A stretch of DNA of 64,000 nucleotides from an uncultured Halieaceae bacterium (GTDB lineage Bacteria > Pseudomonadota > Gammaproteobacteria > Pseudomonadales > Halieaceae): assembly GCA_913056165.1 (NCBI GenBank), contig CAJXMD010000006.1, positions 1 through 64,000 of the forward strand, written 5' to 3'. Of the stretch, positions 1 to 10,681 are shown piece after piece. Made by a program: the position numbers and the translations under genes. The stretch's first letter is position 1, and the number at the start of each line of letters is the position of its first letter. Below the pieces are notes generated by a model. The model saw only the letters and a list, made by a program, of their open reading frames with translations. It was not told the origin of the DNA and did no database searches.

Positions 1-13
1 CCACCAGCTTGAG

Positions 14-1000
14 GTGCTGATAGCCAGGCTTGCTGTCGATCAGGTGTTGAAACGCATTCAAATTATGATACTGCTTTTGTTGGCAGTATGGATCGCTGCC
101 AGTGTGGCCTCTTTGCTGTGGTCTTTATGGTCAGGACCCACTGCATCTGAACAGCCGGCGGTCATCATAAATCCTCCAGGTCAAATCAAGGAAGCTCAGA
201 AGACGGCCTCGGTGAATCTTGAGTCCATGCTCGGTCTGGGATTGTTCGGCGACCCGATTGCAACTGCTGAGGAGATCGCGGTGCAGGCGGTTGAAGTGAC
301 TGAGCGAGATGGCATTGAGCGCGGTGCCAGGGAGACACGCCTTGACTTGGTTCTTGTCGGCACTCTAGTGACGTCCAGAGACGGGCTGGGCACCGCTGTT
401 ATTGAGGCAAGGAAGGAGCAGGTGACTTACGCTGTGGGAGACGCGCTCCCGGTTGCTGCGAACGTGACTTTGGCAAAGGTGCTGCCCAAACAAGTGGTGC
501 TGGATAACGCTGGTAAGTTCGAACTTCTGACCCTGTTTGAGGAGAATTCTTTGGCGGGTGTCGTGGGCTATAGCGAGTCTAAAACTGCTGCTGGATCAAC
601 GCAGGAAAAGAATTTGGCGCAAGCTGCAACGAGGGATAATTCGTCACCGGATGCGGTGGTTGTTAATTCGGCTGAGGCAACCGCCATGGCCAGCCGGTAC
701 CGGGAGCGAATATATGCAGAGCCCGAGTCATTGGCGAAAGCGGTAAAGGTAAATGCAGTGAGTAACGAAAACGGCATCTACGGATACCGTGTTGCGCCGG
801 GCACTGATGCCAAGGCTTTTGAAACACTGGGGTTTCAGTCGGGCGACATTGTGACCGCTGTCAACGGCTTGGATTTGGGTGATCCTGCAAACACCATTTC
901 CCTATATCAAACGATGCGGGACGCAACCGAGGCCACTTTTGATATACAGCGTGGTGAATCATCACTAACGCTATCAGTCAGTCTCGGACAGTTGCAATAG
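14..1000 (+). CDS. gspC: Type II secretion system protein GspC (PDZ-containing inner-membrane component)
   Basis: N-terminal TM segment, HR-like region, C-terminal PDZ-like segment (GYRVAPGTDAKAFETLGFQSGDIVTAVNGLDL); first gene of a gsp operon. The frame stays open to the left edge, so the true start may lie outside the window. Confidence 0.9.
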   Translation: MLIARLAVDQVLKRIQIMILLLLAVWIAASVASLLWSLWSGPTASEQPAVIINPPGQIKEAQKTASVNLESMLGLGLFGDPIATAEEIAVQAVEVTERDGIERGARETRLDLVLVGTLVTSRDGLGTAVIEARKEQVTYAVGDALPVAANVTLAKVLPKQVVLDNAGKFELLTLFEENSLAGVVGYSESKTAAGSTQEKNLAQAATRDNSSPDAVVVNSAEATAMASRYRERIYAEPESLAKAVKVNAVSNENGIYGYRVAPGTDAKAFETLGFQSGDIVTAVNGLDLGDPANTISLYQTMRDATEATFDIQRGESSLTLSVSLGQLQ

Positions 1001-1008
1001 GAGAGAGA

Positions 1009-3048
1009 GTGCCGATTTTGCGTGTAACGGTTTTCAGTTTTTTTCATCGGCTCCTGTTGAGAGGTGTGCCCACGTTTCTGGCGGTGGCAATCTTGGTACC
1101 CGCGTCGTCAATGGCGCAGGAATATACGGTGAACCTCAAGGACACGGAAATTCAGGAATTTATCCAGTTCGTGGCCGACGTAACGGGTACAACTATCGTC
1201 GTTGACCCGAGTGTAAAAGGCAAAGTCAAAGTCATTTCCTCAAAGCCCGTCTCCAAGAGCGAGCTATACGATCTTTTCTTGTCGATTCTCGATGTGCATG
1301 GATATACCGCCGTTCGTACCGGCAATGTCATCCGTATCATTCAGAATAAAGACGCGAGGTCCTCGCCGGTGGAGGTGCTCGAGGGGGGTGATGGGTTAAG
1401 CAATGATGAGTATGTCACGCAGGTCATTCGATTGGAGAATGTCTCGGCGGCGAAATTGATTCCTGTGTTGCGGCCCTTGGTACCGCAACAGGCGCACATG
1501 GCGGCCTACGCGCCGAGCAATGCGATTATTATTTCCGACGTTCGGTCAAATATTAATCGGATTCTCGAGGTCATTGATCGAATGGATCAATCGGCTGTTC
1601 GGACCACGGAAGTCATCAAACTCCGGTATGCGGTAGCTGAAGACGTGGTGCAAATGCTCCAGACTCTGGAGAAAAAAAATAAGGGAGAAGGCGCCGAGGC
1701 CGACGAGGAGGTCACATTAGTCGCCGACAAGCGAACAAACAGCGTTGTGGTCACCGCCGATGAACTCAATGGACAGCGTATCAAAGACCTCGTCAGTTAC
1801 CTGGATACGCCTTTGGAGCAAAGCGGCAACGTAAAAGTCATTTATCTGGAGTACGCCAACGCCAAGGAAGTGGCGGAGGTTCTCACGCGGGTGATGCAGA
1901 ATATTACTCGCATGGATGAAACCGGGGATCGAAAGCGCAGTACCGATAGTAATTCCACAATCGAAGCTGACGAGGGTACCAACGCCCTGATTATTACCGC
2001 TGACGCCGATGAGATGGCTGCTCTGGAGGCGGTCATCGCGAGACTGGACATCAGACGCGCGCAGGTTTTGATCGAGGCCATTATCGTTGAAATGGATGTC
2101 AATGAGGGTCAGGAACTTGGACTCCAGTGGTTGTTTGCGAATGACAGCGGCGTCTTTGGAAGCAATATCAGCAGCAGTACCGCCCAGCGGAATCAGAATG
2201 CAGCGATTGCCAACGCTATTCTGGGGGAGAATGGGGCGAACGAAGACATTAGTGTGGGTACTCTGGCGGGCTCCCTCAGTCAGGTGCCCGGCACCACGCT
2301 TGGCTGGGGGGTGGTGGATAGCGACTTGTCCATGGCCGTAATCCTCAACGCCCTTGAAAAGCAGGGCAATTCCAACATTCTGTCGACACCAAGTTTACTA
2401 ACCCTTGATAACGAGGAGGCCTATATCACGGTGGGGCAGAACGTACCCTTCATCACCGGCTCCTACTCCAATACCGGGGGGGCTAATACCGTACAGAATC
2501 CTTTCCAAACGATTGAGCGCGAGAATGTGGGTATTACCCTGAAGGTGACGCCTCAGGTCAATGAAGGTGATTCAGTCGTGCTCGATATTGTGCAGGAAAT
2601 CTCCAGTCTCACCGGGACAGTATTGTCTGCTTCAGATTTGATAACCAATGAGCGAAAAATCGAAACCAAGGTCCTCGCCTCTGATGGAGATGTCATTATT
2701 TTGGGCGGATTGGTGAGGGATGATGTGCAGGATAGCGAGCAAGGTGTCCCCATCCTTATGGATATTCCTCTGCTGGGGCGCCTTTTTAGGAACGACGTGG
2801 TGAATGTGACAAAGCAAAATCTGCTTGTCTTTATCAGGCCCAGTATTGTGCGGGATCAAGAAGCACTGCGCGGCGCAACCGCGGAGAAATATCGCTATAT
2901 TCAAGAACAGCAAATGGAGCGACGTGCCAGAGGCCTGATGTTTCTGGACGACGGCAATTTACCGGTGCTGCCGACATGGGAAGAGCAAATCCAGCAGCTA
3001 CCCGAAGTCGCAGATGAAAACCCGGCGGCGAGACCTGGAGACGACTAG
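1009..3048 (+). CDS. gspD: Type II secretion system secretin GspD
   Basis: Repeated N-domains and secretin core (VPFITGSYSN, GGLVRDDVQDSEQGVPILMDIPLLGRLFR); signal peptide; operon position. Confidence 0.97.
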   Translation: MPILRVTVFSFFHRLLLRGVPTFLAVAILVPASSMAQEYTVNLKDTEIQEFIQFVADVTGTTIVVDPSVKGKVKVISSKPVSKSELYDLFLSILDVHGYTAVRTGNVIRIIQNKDARSSPVEVLEGGDGLSNDEYVTQVIRLENVSAAKLIPVLRPLVPQQAHMAAYAPSNAIIISDVRSNINRILEVIDRMDQSAVRTTEVIKLRYAVAEDVVQMLQTLEKKNKGEGAEADEEVTLVADKRTNSVVVTADELNGQRIKDLVSYLDTPLEQSGNVKVIYLEYANAKEVAEVLTRVMQNITRMDETGDRKRSTDSNSTIEADEGTNALIITADADEMAALEAVIARLDIRRAQVLIEAIIVEMDVNEGQELGLQWLFANDSGVFGSNISSSTAQRNQNAAIANAILGENGANEDISVGTLAGSLSQVPGTTLGWGVVDSDLSMAVILNALEKQGNSNILSTPSLLTLDNEEAYITVGQNVPFITGSYSNTGGANTVQNPFQTIERENVGITLKVTPQVNEGDSVVLDIVQEISSLTGTVLSASDLITNERKIETKVLASDGDVIILGGLVRDDVQDSEQGVPILMDIPLLGRLFRNDVVNVTKQNLLVFIRPSIVRDQEALRGATAEKYRYIQEQQMERRARGLMFLDDGNLPVLPTWEEQIQQLPEVADENPAARPGDD

Positions 3049-3055
3049 GTTGGAA

Positions 3056-4579
3056 ATGGACCACTCGACAGAGCCAGCTGTTGCAGTCTCGGTAGCCGAT
3101 GAGCCCGCAACACCTCGAGGGTTGCTTCCCTTCGCCTATGCAAAGGCAAATCAGGTGCTTCTTGATGCTCGTGATAATTTGCCGCTGCTCATTCACACGG
3201 GTGCTCTATCGACGCAAGTTCTCCTCGAAGTCCGGCGTCATTTAGGGGAGCAATTCTCTGTGGAGTCAGTCGCCCAGGATTTTTTTCAAAGACGTTTAAC
3301 CGAGGCCTACCAGCGCACCAATAACGAAGCGGCTCAAATGGCGGAAGACATCAGTGCCGACGTCGACTTGACCCGTTTGGTTGATCAGCTGCCCGACTTG
3401 GGTGACCTGATGGACGCTGAGGATGATGCGCCGATTATCCGCTTGATTAACGCCATTCTCTCTCAGGCGGTAAAAGAAAAAGCCTCTGATATTCATATTG
3501 AGACATTCGAGGATCACCTGAGTGTGCGTTATCGGATCGATGGTGTGTTAACCGAGGTGTTGTCTCCAAAGCGCATGCTGGCCCCGCTATTGGTCTCCCG
3601 ACTCAAGGTCATGGCAAAGCTCGATATCGCCGAGAAGCGGGTGCCGCAGGATGGCCGAATTTCCGTTCGGATAGCGGGTCACGCTATTGATATTCGAATG
3701 TCGACGATGCCATCAGCGCATGGCGAGCGTGTCGTTCTTCGTTTACTCGATAAGCAGGCGGGTCAGCTGGAGCTCCAGCAACTCAATATGAATGAGCAGG
3801 TGAGTGCGGCTTATCGTCGGGGTTTAAGTAGTCCTCATGGCATTATTTTGGTGACGGGGCCTACGGGCTCGGGTAAGACGACTACCTTGTACGCTGGCTT
3901 GGCGAGCATTAACCAAAGCTCTCGGAACATCCTTACGATTGAAGATCCCGTGGAATATATGTTGCCCGGTGTTGGTCAGACTCAAGTTAATACCAAGGTC
4001 GATATGACCTTTGCCCGGGGTCTTCGCGCTATTCTGCGACAGGATCCGGATGTGGTCATGGTGGGCGAAATTCGCGATCTTGAGACCGCAGAGATAGCCG
4101 TTCAGGCATCACTTACTGGGCATCTCGTTTTGTCTACCCTGCATACCAATACGGCGATAGGCGCCGTGACTCGATTACAAGATATGGGGGTGGAGCCCTT
4201 TTTACTGTCCTCATCGCTTCTGGGTGTCATGGCACAGCGGCTTGTACGACTTCTTTGTGAAGCCTGTAAAGAGTCTTATGAAGCAAGCGAAAAAGAGAGA
4301 GAGCTGTTGGCTGTATCGAATGACAATTCGGTGTTGTTGCATCGGGCCAAAGGCTGCGATGCCTGCAACCATACAGGCTACCGGGGACGAACTGGAATTT
4401 ATGAGCTTATTGAAATAGACGATACGCTGCGGAACTTGATTCACGAGGGAGGCGGAGAACAAAAAATCCTCGCAGAGGCTAGACGTCGTTACCCCGGTAT
4501 TGATGTGGATGGAAAGCGTCGAGTACTTGCGGGTGAGACAAGTCTTGAAGAAGTGCTCCGCGTTACCTCCATAGCCTAA
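3056..4579 (+). CDS. gspE: Type II secretion system ATPase GspE
   Basis: Walker A GPTGSGKTTTLYAG, RQDPDVVMVGEIRD, tetra-Cys zinc motif CEAC...CDAC. The ORF opens at 3014, but ATG 3056 (MDHSTEP) avoids most of the gspD overlap. Confidence 0.95.
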   Translation: MDHSTEPAVAVSVADEPATPRGLLPFAYAKANQVLLDARDNLPLLIHTGALSTQVLLEVRRHLGEQFSVESVAQDFFQRRLTEAYQRTNNEAAQMAEDISADVDLTRLVDQLPDLGDLMDAEDDAPIIRLINAILSQAVKEKASDIHIETFEDHLSVRYRIDGVLTEVLSPKRMLAPLLVSRLKVMAKLDIAEKRVPQDGRISVRIAGHAIDIRMSTMPSAHGERVVLRLLDKQAGQLELQQLNMNEQVSAAYRRGLSSPHGIILVTGPTGSGKTTTLYAGLASINQSSRNILTIEDPVEYMLPGVGQTQVNTKVDMTFARGLRAILRQDPDVVMVGEIRDLETAEIAVQASLTGHLVLSTLHTNTAIGAVTRLQDMGVEPFLLSSSLLGVMAQRLVRLLCEACKESYEASEKERELLAVSNDNSVLLHRAKGCDACNHTGYRGRTGIYELIEIDDTLRNLIHEGGGEQKILAEARRRYPGIDVDGKRRVLAGETSLEEVLRVTSIA

Positions 4580-4580
4580 G

Positions 4581-5801
4581 ATGACGGCCTTTAAATACAA
4601 AGCGCTCAACCCTCAGGGAAAACTTGTCAAAGGGGTTCTTGAGGGAGATTCAGAGCGACAGATTCGGGGGCAATTGAGGGCAAAGCAGTTGCGCCCCGTG
4701 GAAGTTGGTGAGGCTGGGCGCGGTGCTGCCAACGATCCCCACTTTTTGTCTCGCTTCGCCCGGAGGGGCTTGAGCGCCGGGGAGCTGGCGTTGGTAACTC
4801 GTCAGTTGGCGACCCTTGTCGCTTCGGGGCTTCCCCTCGATGAATGCCTTCAGGCAGCAGCGGAGCAGACCCGTCATGCAAAGACCAAGACCATCTTGCT
4901 GCAAGTGCGCTCCAAAGTAGCTGAGGGGCATACGCTTGCTCATGCGATGGGACAGTTCCCGGCGGCCTTTGGAGATATGTACCGCGCGATGGTCACCGCA
5001 GGCGAGCAAGCCGGGCAGTTATCTCCGGTTCTGGAACGCTTGGCTGACTATACGGAAAGCCGACAACACACCGCCCAAAAACTGCAAATGGCGCTCATCT
5101 ACCCCTTTGTGCTCATTGCAGTGGCTGTTGCTGTGGTTTCAGCACTCATGGTGTTTGTCGTGCCTGAATTGGTTGGCATCTTTGCTCATACAAAGAAAGA
5201 GTTACCAGCGTTGACTACTGGGCTGATTGCAACCAGCGATTTTTTGCGTGATTTCGGCGCTTGGCTATTAGTTGGGCTGATACTGGGCGTGCTGGTCAGT
5301 CAATCGTTACTCAAAAAGCCCAATGTCCGACTAGCGTGGCACGCCTTTCTGCTTCGTTTGCCCGGCTTGAATCGGGTGCTTGTTAGCATGGACTCAGCGC
5401 GGTTTGCTTCGACCCTCAGCATCTTGATGGCAAGTGGCGTCCCGCTGCTTGAGGCCTTACGTATCGCAAGTGCCGTTATGACCAATCAGGTGCTTCGAAG
5501 ATCATCTCAGGCTGTTGCGGTGAGAGTTCAGGAAGGGTCGAGCTTAAACAAGGCGCTGGCCGAGGAAAAAATATTCCCACCCATGATGATTCATATGGTG
5601 GCGTCGGGGGAAACATCGGGTGATCTTGAAACGATGTTGTCACGCTCGGCGCTCAATCAGGAGAGAGAGCTCGAAATGACACTCGGAACCGTGATGGGCC
5701 TTTTTGAGCCGCTGATGGTGGTTTTTATGGGAGGGCTGGTGCTTCTGATTGTAATGGCCATACTACTCCCAATCTTTGATCTGAATACGATGGTTAGGTG
5801 A
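4581..5801 (+). CDS. gspF: Type II secretion system inner membrane protein GspF
   Basis: Two T2SSF domains, TM segments, MTAFKYKALNPQGKLVKG start. Confidence 0.96.
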   Translation: MTAFKYKALNPQGKLVKGVLEGDSERQIRGQLRAKQLRPVEVGEAGRGAANDPHFLSRFARRGLSAGELALVTRQLATLVASGLPLDECLQAAAEQTRHAKTKTILLQVRSKVAEGHTLAHAMGQFPAAFGDMYRAMVTAGEQAGQLSPVLERLADYTESRQHTAQKLQMALIYPFVLIAVAVAVVSALMVFVVPELVGIFAHTKKELPALTTGLIATSDFLRDFGAWLLVGLILGVLVSQSLLKKPNVRLAWHAFLLRLPGLNRVLVSMDSARFASTLSILMASGVPLLEALRIASAVMTNQVLRRSSQAVAVRVQEGSSLNKALAEEKIFPPMMIHMVASGETSGDLETMLSRSALNQERELEMTLGTVMGLFEPLMVVFMGGLVLLIVMAILLPIFDLNTMVR

Positions 5802-6238
5802 CGCAAATGCGAACACAGAAAGGGTTTTCCCTAATCGAGATTTTGGTGGTACTTGTCATCATGGGCTTGCTCATCAGCGTGGTGGCGCCCACAGTGCTCA
5901 ACAGCGCTGATGACGCCCGCCTACAGAAGGTGCAGGCAGATTTTAAGGCGATTGAGACTGCACTAAAGATTTATCGTCTTGATAACTATGTTTATCCCTC
6001 GACCGAGCAGGGGTTGATAGCGCTGGTGGAGCCATCCACTCTGGAACCGGAGCCGCGGAATTTCAAGACAGGGGGCTACCTCGAGGAAGTTCCCATGGAC
6101 CCCTGGGGTAGGGAATATCTCTACATGTCGCCCGGTGAGAACAATGAGGTCGATTTGTTCTCCTACGGGGCGGATGGCTTGCCCGGAGGTGAGGGTCAGA
6201 ATCAGGATCTAGGCAATTGGAGTCAGGACGACAGTTAA
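5798..6238 (+). CDS. gspG: Type II secretion major pseudopilin GspG
   Basis: Prepilin motif KGFSLIEILVVLVIMGLL; 4-nt GTGA overlap with gspF. Confidence 0.96.
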   Translation: MTQMRTQKGFSLIEILVVLVIMGLLISVVAPTVLNSADDARLQKVQADFKAIETALKIYRLDNYVYPSTEQGLIALVEPSTLEPEPRNFKTGGYLEEVPMDPWGREYLYMSPGENNEVDLFSYGADGLPGGEGQNQDLGNWSQDDS

Positions 6239-6270
6239 CTGAGAAAAATCTGGTTCTTTGGCCCGGGGCC

Positions 6271-6843
6271 ATGAAAGCAAGGAAAAAAAATGTGGGCTTT
6301 TCGTTAATCGAGATGCTTGTGGTAGTGCTCGTTATCGTCTTGCTAACGTCGGTTGTCAGTTTAAATGTCGGATCTGGCGGTGGTGAGATCGAGCGAGACC
6401 AGACCGCTCGGCGGCTTGCGAGTTTGATGTCTCATGCGCAGGTGGAAGCAGAGTTCTCGGGCGCTGATCATGGTTTGTATTTCGAGCGGGTAAGCGATCG
6501 CGGAGATGTCCGTTACCGTGCTCATTGGCTCCGTTTATATGATCAGGGATGGGCGGAGACCAAGGGAAATACGGCCTTGGCAGAGCCGATTGTTTTTCCC
6601 GAGGGTAGCGAGATATTCCTCACCCTCTCCAGTGATCCCGATGTCGAGATTACTGCCAGGCCAATCGACCTTCGCCCCAAACCTCAAGTTGTTTTCTATG
6701 CGAGTGGCGAGGTCACTGAGGGAGGTCTTGAGTGGATGGATGCCTCAACGGGCAGCCTGCTCTATCAATACGAGTGGGACCTACTCGGGCGGATCGATCT
6801 TCTATTTGAGGGTGAGGGAGAGTCTATTCTTGCATCTCCTTAG
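6271..6843 (+). CDS. gspH: Type II secretion minor pseudopilin GspH
   Basis: Prepilin motif VGFSLIEMLVVVLVIVLL; start placed at ATG 6271 inside the ORF that opens at 6217. Confidence 0.88.
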   Translation: MKARKKNVGFSLIEMLVVVLVIVLLTSVVSLNVGSGGGEIERDQTARRLASLMSHAQVEAEFSGADHGLYFERVSDRGDVRYRAHWLRLYDQGWAETKGNTALAEPIVFPEGSEIFLTLSSDPDVEITARPIDLRPKPQVVFYASGEVTEGGLEWMDASTGSLLYQYEWDLLGRIDLLFEGEGESILASP

Positions 6844-7252
6844 TCCACTTCTTGCCGACAAGAAAGCCCATGGATTTACCTTGATCGAGGTAATGGTAGC
6901 CCTTGCAGTCGTCGCTATTGCACTACCCGCATTGCTTTTCCTGCTTTTTCAGCAACTAGATGGAGCTGAATATTTACGCCAGCGAAGTATCGCGTCTTGG
7001 ATCGCTGAAGATAAATTAGGAGAACTTCGTCTTATCGTTGCCCAGCGAGGTTCGCTACCTGAGGGGACAATCGAAGGGGAAACAGAAGTACTAGACCAGG
7101 ACTGGTCTTGGTGGATAGAGCAGGAGGGGACTGAGGTACCCGGATTTATTCGAATTGAGATTAATGTCGCAAGCGGCATGGGTCAGGAGGCGACGCCGTT
7201 ACATACACTCGTTGCTTTTTTAGCGCCGGAGCGAGTTCCTGATGCACCGTAA
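6830..7252 (+). CDS. gspI: Type II secretion minor pseudopilin GspI
   Basis: HGFTLIEVMVALAVVAIALPALL; TTG start near 6830 overlapping the gspH end. The longer ORF from 6506 is mostly out-of-frame gspH. Confidence 0.85.
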   Translation: MHLLSPLLADKKAHGFTLIEVMVALAVVAIALPALLFLLFQQLDGAEYLRQRSIASWIAEDKLGELRLIVAQRGSLPEGTIEGETEVLDQDWSWWIEQEGTEVPGFIRIEINVASGMGQEATPLHTLVAFLAPERVPDAP

Positions 7253-7886
7253 GGCTGGATTTACTCTGGTTGAAGTGCTGATAGCCATGGCCATTACTGC
7301 TTTTGTTGCAGGTGTTGGCTACAGGAGCCTCACGACGGTGATTGTGGGCGTTGACAGCCTGCGGCAGGAAAGCAGGCGGCTTGAAGAGCTCAATCGCGCG
7401 TTTCAGGTTCTGGGCAGAGATTTGCGACAGTTTGTTGATCGTTCGGTTTATGACGAATTTGGTAGCCGCCTTTCATCGATGGAAGGGGGCGAGTTGGCAT
7501 CGCAATCCTTGTCATTTACCCGCGCAGGGTGGCACAACTCGGTTGGTCTGCCCCGTTCTGCTCTGCAGCGAGTCGCTTACTATATCGATGAAGAAAAATT
7601 AATCAGGGCGAGTTGGCCGGTTCTGGATCGGACCGAGACCGTTGAGCCAGTAGAGGTGGTTCTTCTTAATGGGGTGGAGACCTTTGAAGTCCGCTTTCTA
7701 GGTTCGCTCGATATGCTCGAAGTCACCAGAGACAGCCAGGTAGACCGACGTTTCTGGCAGGAAAATTGGATTGCAGATGTGTCACAACCCGATACGTTGG
7801 TCGAGCCACCGATCGCGGTGGAAGTGCGCCTATTTGCCCAGCAATGGGGAGAGCTGGAGCGACTTTATGTTCTACCGCCAATATAG
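7242..7886 (+). CDS. gspJ: Type II secretion minor pseudopilin GspJ
   Basis: AGFTLVEVLIAMAITAFVAGVGY; operon position. Confidence 0.92.
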   Translation: MHRKAGFTLVEVLIAMAITAFVAGVGYRSLTTVIVGVDSLRQESRRLEELNRAFQVLGRDLRQFVDRSVYDEFGSRLSSMEGGELASQSLSFTRAGWHNSVGLPRSALQRVAYYIDEEKLIRASWPVLDRTETVEPVEVVLLNGVETFEVRFLGSLDMLEVTRDSQVDRRFWQENWIADVSQPDTLVEPPIAVEVRLFAQQWGELERLYVLPPI

Positions 7887-8976
7887 TAGGACAGGCAATC
7901 GGCAATCAGGTGCCGCACTGGTTGTGGCTTTACTGATTTTTGCACTTGCGGCTGCATTGATGGTGGGTCTGCAGCGCGATTTTTCGCTCACTCTCCAACG
8001 AGGTTCGAATCAATTTACCGAGCAGCAGGGCTGGGCGTATCTACGTGGCGCTGAGGCTCTGGCTATCGTTGCGCTGAGAGCTGACGCTGAATTAGATAGT
8101 CAGTTGGACACACCAACAGACGACTTAAGCGAGCTTTGGGCTTCAGAGGCAACGCCTTACCCACTCGATGGCGGTGGCTGGCTGGTTGGTCAAGTTGAGG
8201 ATTTACAGGGCCGCTTCAACCTAAACCTGTTGGTTGCCGAGTCAGCCTCGGATCGAGGCGATAGGGACGAGCCGTCCGTATCGACACCAGAGCAGGATAC
8301 AGATCTGTCGGCAGGAAACAGGAGTTCAGCGACGTTTTCAGATGAGTCTGATGACCGGATGCCTCCGGCAAAGCAGATTTTCGTTCGTTTGTTACAGGCG
8401 CTGGAGGGTGACCCAATTTCACTGGAGCAGGCCATGGTCATCGCCGATGGGGTGGCTGATTTTATTGATAGTGATCAGCAACAGCGCATGAACGGAGCCG
8501 AGGAGGACGCATATCGCAACACATCGCCACCCTATCGGCCAGCAAATCAGCCGATGGCGAGTGTCAGCGAGCTTCGCGCTGTGTCGGGTATGACCCGGGA
8601 GATTTACCAGGCCCTCGCACCCTATGTCACTGTGTGGCCGAGAGAGGGAGCAAAGCTCAATATATTGACCGCTTCTGCGACGGTACTGCGCAGTATCAAT
8701 GGAGCCGGGCAGCTAACGCCTCTTAGTGCTGATGCCGGAGAACGATTGGTCGAGGCTAGAAAACAAGGGTTGATTGCTGATGTGGACACCCTGTTGGCAG
8801 ATAGCGCCTTTTCCGGTGATACATCGGGTTTATCCTCGCTGCTAACGCAGACCTCGGATTGGTTCCTGCTGTCCGCCTCGGTCGAGATTGCCGAGCGAGA
8901 AATGCGGCTGTACAGTGTCCTGCAGCGAGAAAGCACGCAGATCAACAGCCGCTATCGGACGAGAGGGGAGTTGTAG
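7867..8976 (+). CDS. gspK: Type II secretion minor pseudopilin GspK
   Basis: QSGAALVVALLIFALAAALMVGLQRDFSLTLQRG; start at ATG 7867. Confidence 0.92.
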   Translation: MFYRQYSRTGNRQSGAALVVALLIFALAAALMVGLQRDFSLTLQRGSNQFTEQQGWAYLRGAEALAIVALRADAELDSQLDTPTDDLSELWASEATPYPLDGGGWLVGQVEDLQGRFNLNLLVAESASDRGDRDEPSVSTPEQDTDLSAGNRSSATFSDESDDRMPPAKQIFVRLLQALEGDPISLEQAMVIADGVADFIDSDQQQRMNGAEEDAYRNTSPPYRPANQPMASVSELRAVSGMTREIYQALAPYVTVWPREGAKLNILTASATVLRSINGAGQLTPLSADAGERLVEARKQGLIADVDTLLADSAFSGDTSGLSSLLTQTSDWFLLSASVEIAEREMRLYSVLQRESTQINSRYRTRGEL

Positions 8977-9047
8977 AGTGTTCAGTGCTCTCGCTATGGC
9001 CACTCTACTGGCACGCGCGCCATGCTGATTGGGAATTCGATGTCCAT

Positions 9048-10214
9048 ATGACAGAGCACAACACGACACAAATTCTGCGCCTTGCGGGCGACAGCTTGTG
9101 GTTATTCAGGCCCGGTCAAGATGAGCCCATACAGCTAAGCGAGCTCGAAGAGCAGCATCGCCACTGTACTTTTGCTGCCCCCGCGGAGGTGGTCAGGCTG
9201 ACCACCACTGTGGTTCAGGCGGACGAGCGTCGTCACCTCGCGAAATCGTTACCCTTCACTCTTGAAGATCAGATAATCGACCCCGTGGAGGATATGCACT
9301 TTGCCTGTCAGCCTTTGGAAGGAGATTTGTTTTCTGTCGGTTTGGTGGCCAATCGTTTGTTGTCCCATTGGCTTGACCTACTTGGTCCTTTATTTGAAGG
9401 GCCAGTAACCTCCGAGGCGTTGCTTCTCCCCTGGCAGGTAGGCGAAGCCTGCCTCCTCATGGAGGGGGACACCGTTCTCGTGCGCTACGGCAAGGCCCTC
9501 GGGGCGCGTATTGACAAGGCGTTGCTACCGCTATTCCTCTCGTCTCTGGATGATTCTCCTGCGTCGCTGATCGTCTATGGTGAGCGCCAACAGGATGACC
9601 TCGCATCGCTTGGGGAGCGATGGCGGCAATGCGCCCAATGGCGCCGTGGTGGTTTCGCTGCGGCATTGATGGTGGCGCCTGCCGCCGGGCAGGCGATAAA
9701 TCTCCGTCAGGGGACGTTCGCTCCGCGGCTACCCTTTGCTCGCTGGTGGCAACACTGGAGAACTGTTGGCATTGCCGCAACGGTGGCGCTGGTACTGCAG
9801 CTGGCTGCGGACTTAACTGAGTATCAGCGTTTGCGCGGTGAGAACGTGCAGATACGGGAGGCCATTCAGGCAAGCTACCGACAAGCTAACCCGCGAGGTG
9901 CTGTGGTTAATCCCGAAAAGCAGCTTGATCAGCAGTTATCCGAATTTTCCGCACGTAGCCAAGGTGTTCTGTTCACACCAATCCTTGCAAAAGTGACGGA
10001 GTCGGTTGCGTCAATGGATGATGCGAGTATATCGAGCCTGAATTTTAGCGGCTCGACCTCAGAGGTTCGCCTCGACATAGTGGCGAGAGACTATCAGGCG
10101 GTTGAAGTGCTTAGGGACCGGCTCACCCAGCAGGGCATGACAGCGACTCTAGAGACGTCCTCGTCGCGCGCGGACCGCGTACGCGCTCGAATTAGGGTGG
10201 CCGCATCATCATGA
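9048..10214 (+). CDS. gspL: Type II secretion system protein GspL
   Basis: Actin-like cytoplasmic domain followed by TM and ferredoxin-like periplasmic region; operon position; ATG at 9048 (GTG 8985 is an alternative). Confidence 0.88.
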   Translation: MTEHNTTQILRLAGDSLWLFRPGQDEPIQLSELEEQHRHCTFAAPAEVVRLTTTVVQADERRHLAKSLPFTLEDQIIDPVEDMHFACQPLEGDLFSVGLVANRLLSHWLDLLGPLFEGPVTSEALLLPWQVGEACLLMEGDTVLVRYGKALGARIDKALLPLFLSSLDDSPASLIVYGERQQDDLASLGERWRQCAQWRRGGFAAALMVAPAAGQAINLRQGTFAPRLPFARWWQHWRTVGIAATVALVLQLAADLTEYQRLRGENVQIREAIQASYRQANPRGAVVNPEKQLDQQLSEFSARSQGVLFTPILAKVTESVASMDDASISSLNFSGSTSEVRLDIVARDYQAVEVLRDRLTQQGMTATLETSSSRADRVRARIRVAASS

Positions 10215-10681
10215 AAGATATGTTTTTTAATATGACTCGCCGTGAGCAGATATACGTGCTGGTGATGGTGGCCGCGGTCGGGTTATGGCTCCTGTTCACC
10301 TTTGCACTTGCGCCGGCTTCTGCTGCTCGTGAGGCGATGAAGGCGAGTAATGAATCAGCCATTAACCTACTGGCACGTGTCGACGCGAAGGCGACAGAAC
10401 TCATTCGGATCAGGCAGGAGGGAAGCACCCAGAACAACGGTTCTCTGGTCTCTGCTGTAAGTCGCTCCAGTGAGCTTGCAGGTCTACCAGTACGGCGCCT
10501 GCAGCCGAATAGTCGCGGTGAGGTTCAGGTCCGTTATGAGGCTGTCGACTACGATGATCTAGCGCGATGGTTGTACCAGGTTGAAATGGTGGAGGGGCTG
10601 GTAGTCGTCGAGGCATCGATAACGCAGGCAGGGCGCAGTGGCGGAGTCAATGCGTCTGTGCGTGTAGCGAGGCCTACTTGA
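10211..10681 (+). CDS. gspM: Type II secretion system protein GspM
   Basis: Small bitopic protein (MTRREQIYVLVMVAAVGLWLLF) between gspL and gspN. Confidence 0.88.
   Translation: MKDMFFNMTRREQIYVLVMVAAVGLWLLFTFALAPASAAREAMKASNESAINLLARVDAKATELIRIRQEGSTQNNGSLVSAVSRSSELAGLPVRRLQPNSRGEVQVRYEAVDYDDLARWLYQVEMVEGLVVVEASITQAGRSGGVNASVRVARPT

Noticed and set aside
6506-6829. Long N-terminal extension of the gspI ORF
   Set aside because: The pseudopilin leader must lie a few residues before GFTLIEV; the extension is gspH read in another frame.
8859-9047. N-terminal extension of the gspL ORF
   Set aside because: It overlaps the gspK coding end out of frame and gives an un-GspL-like sequence; ATG 9048 is a better start.
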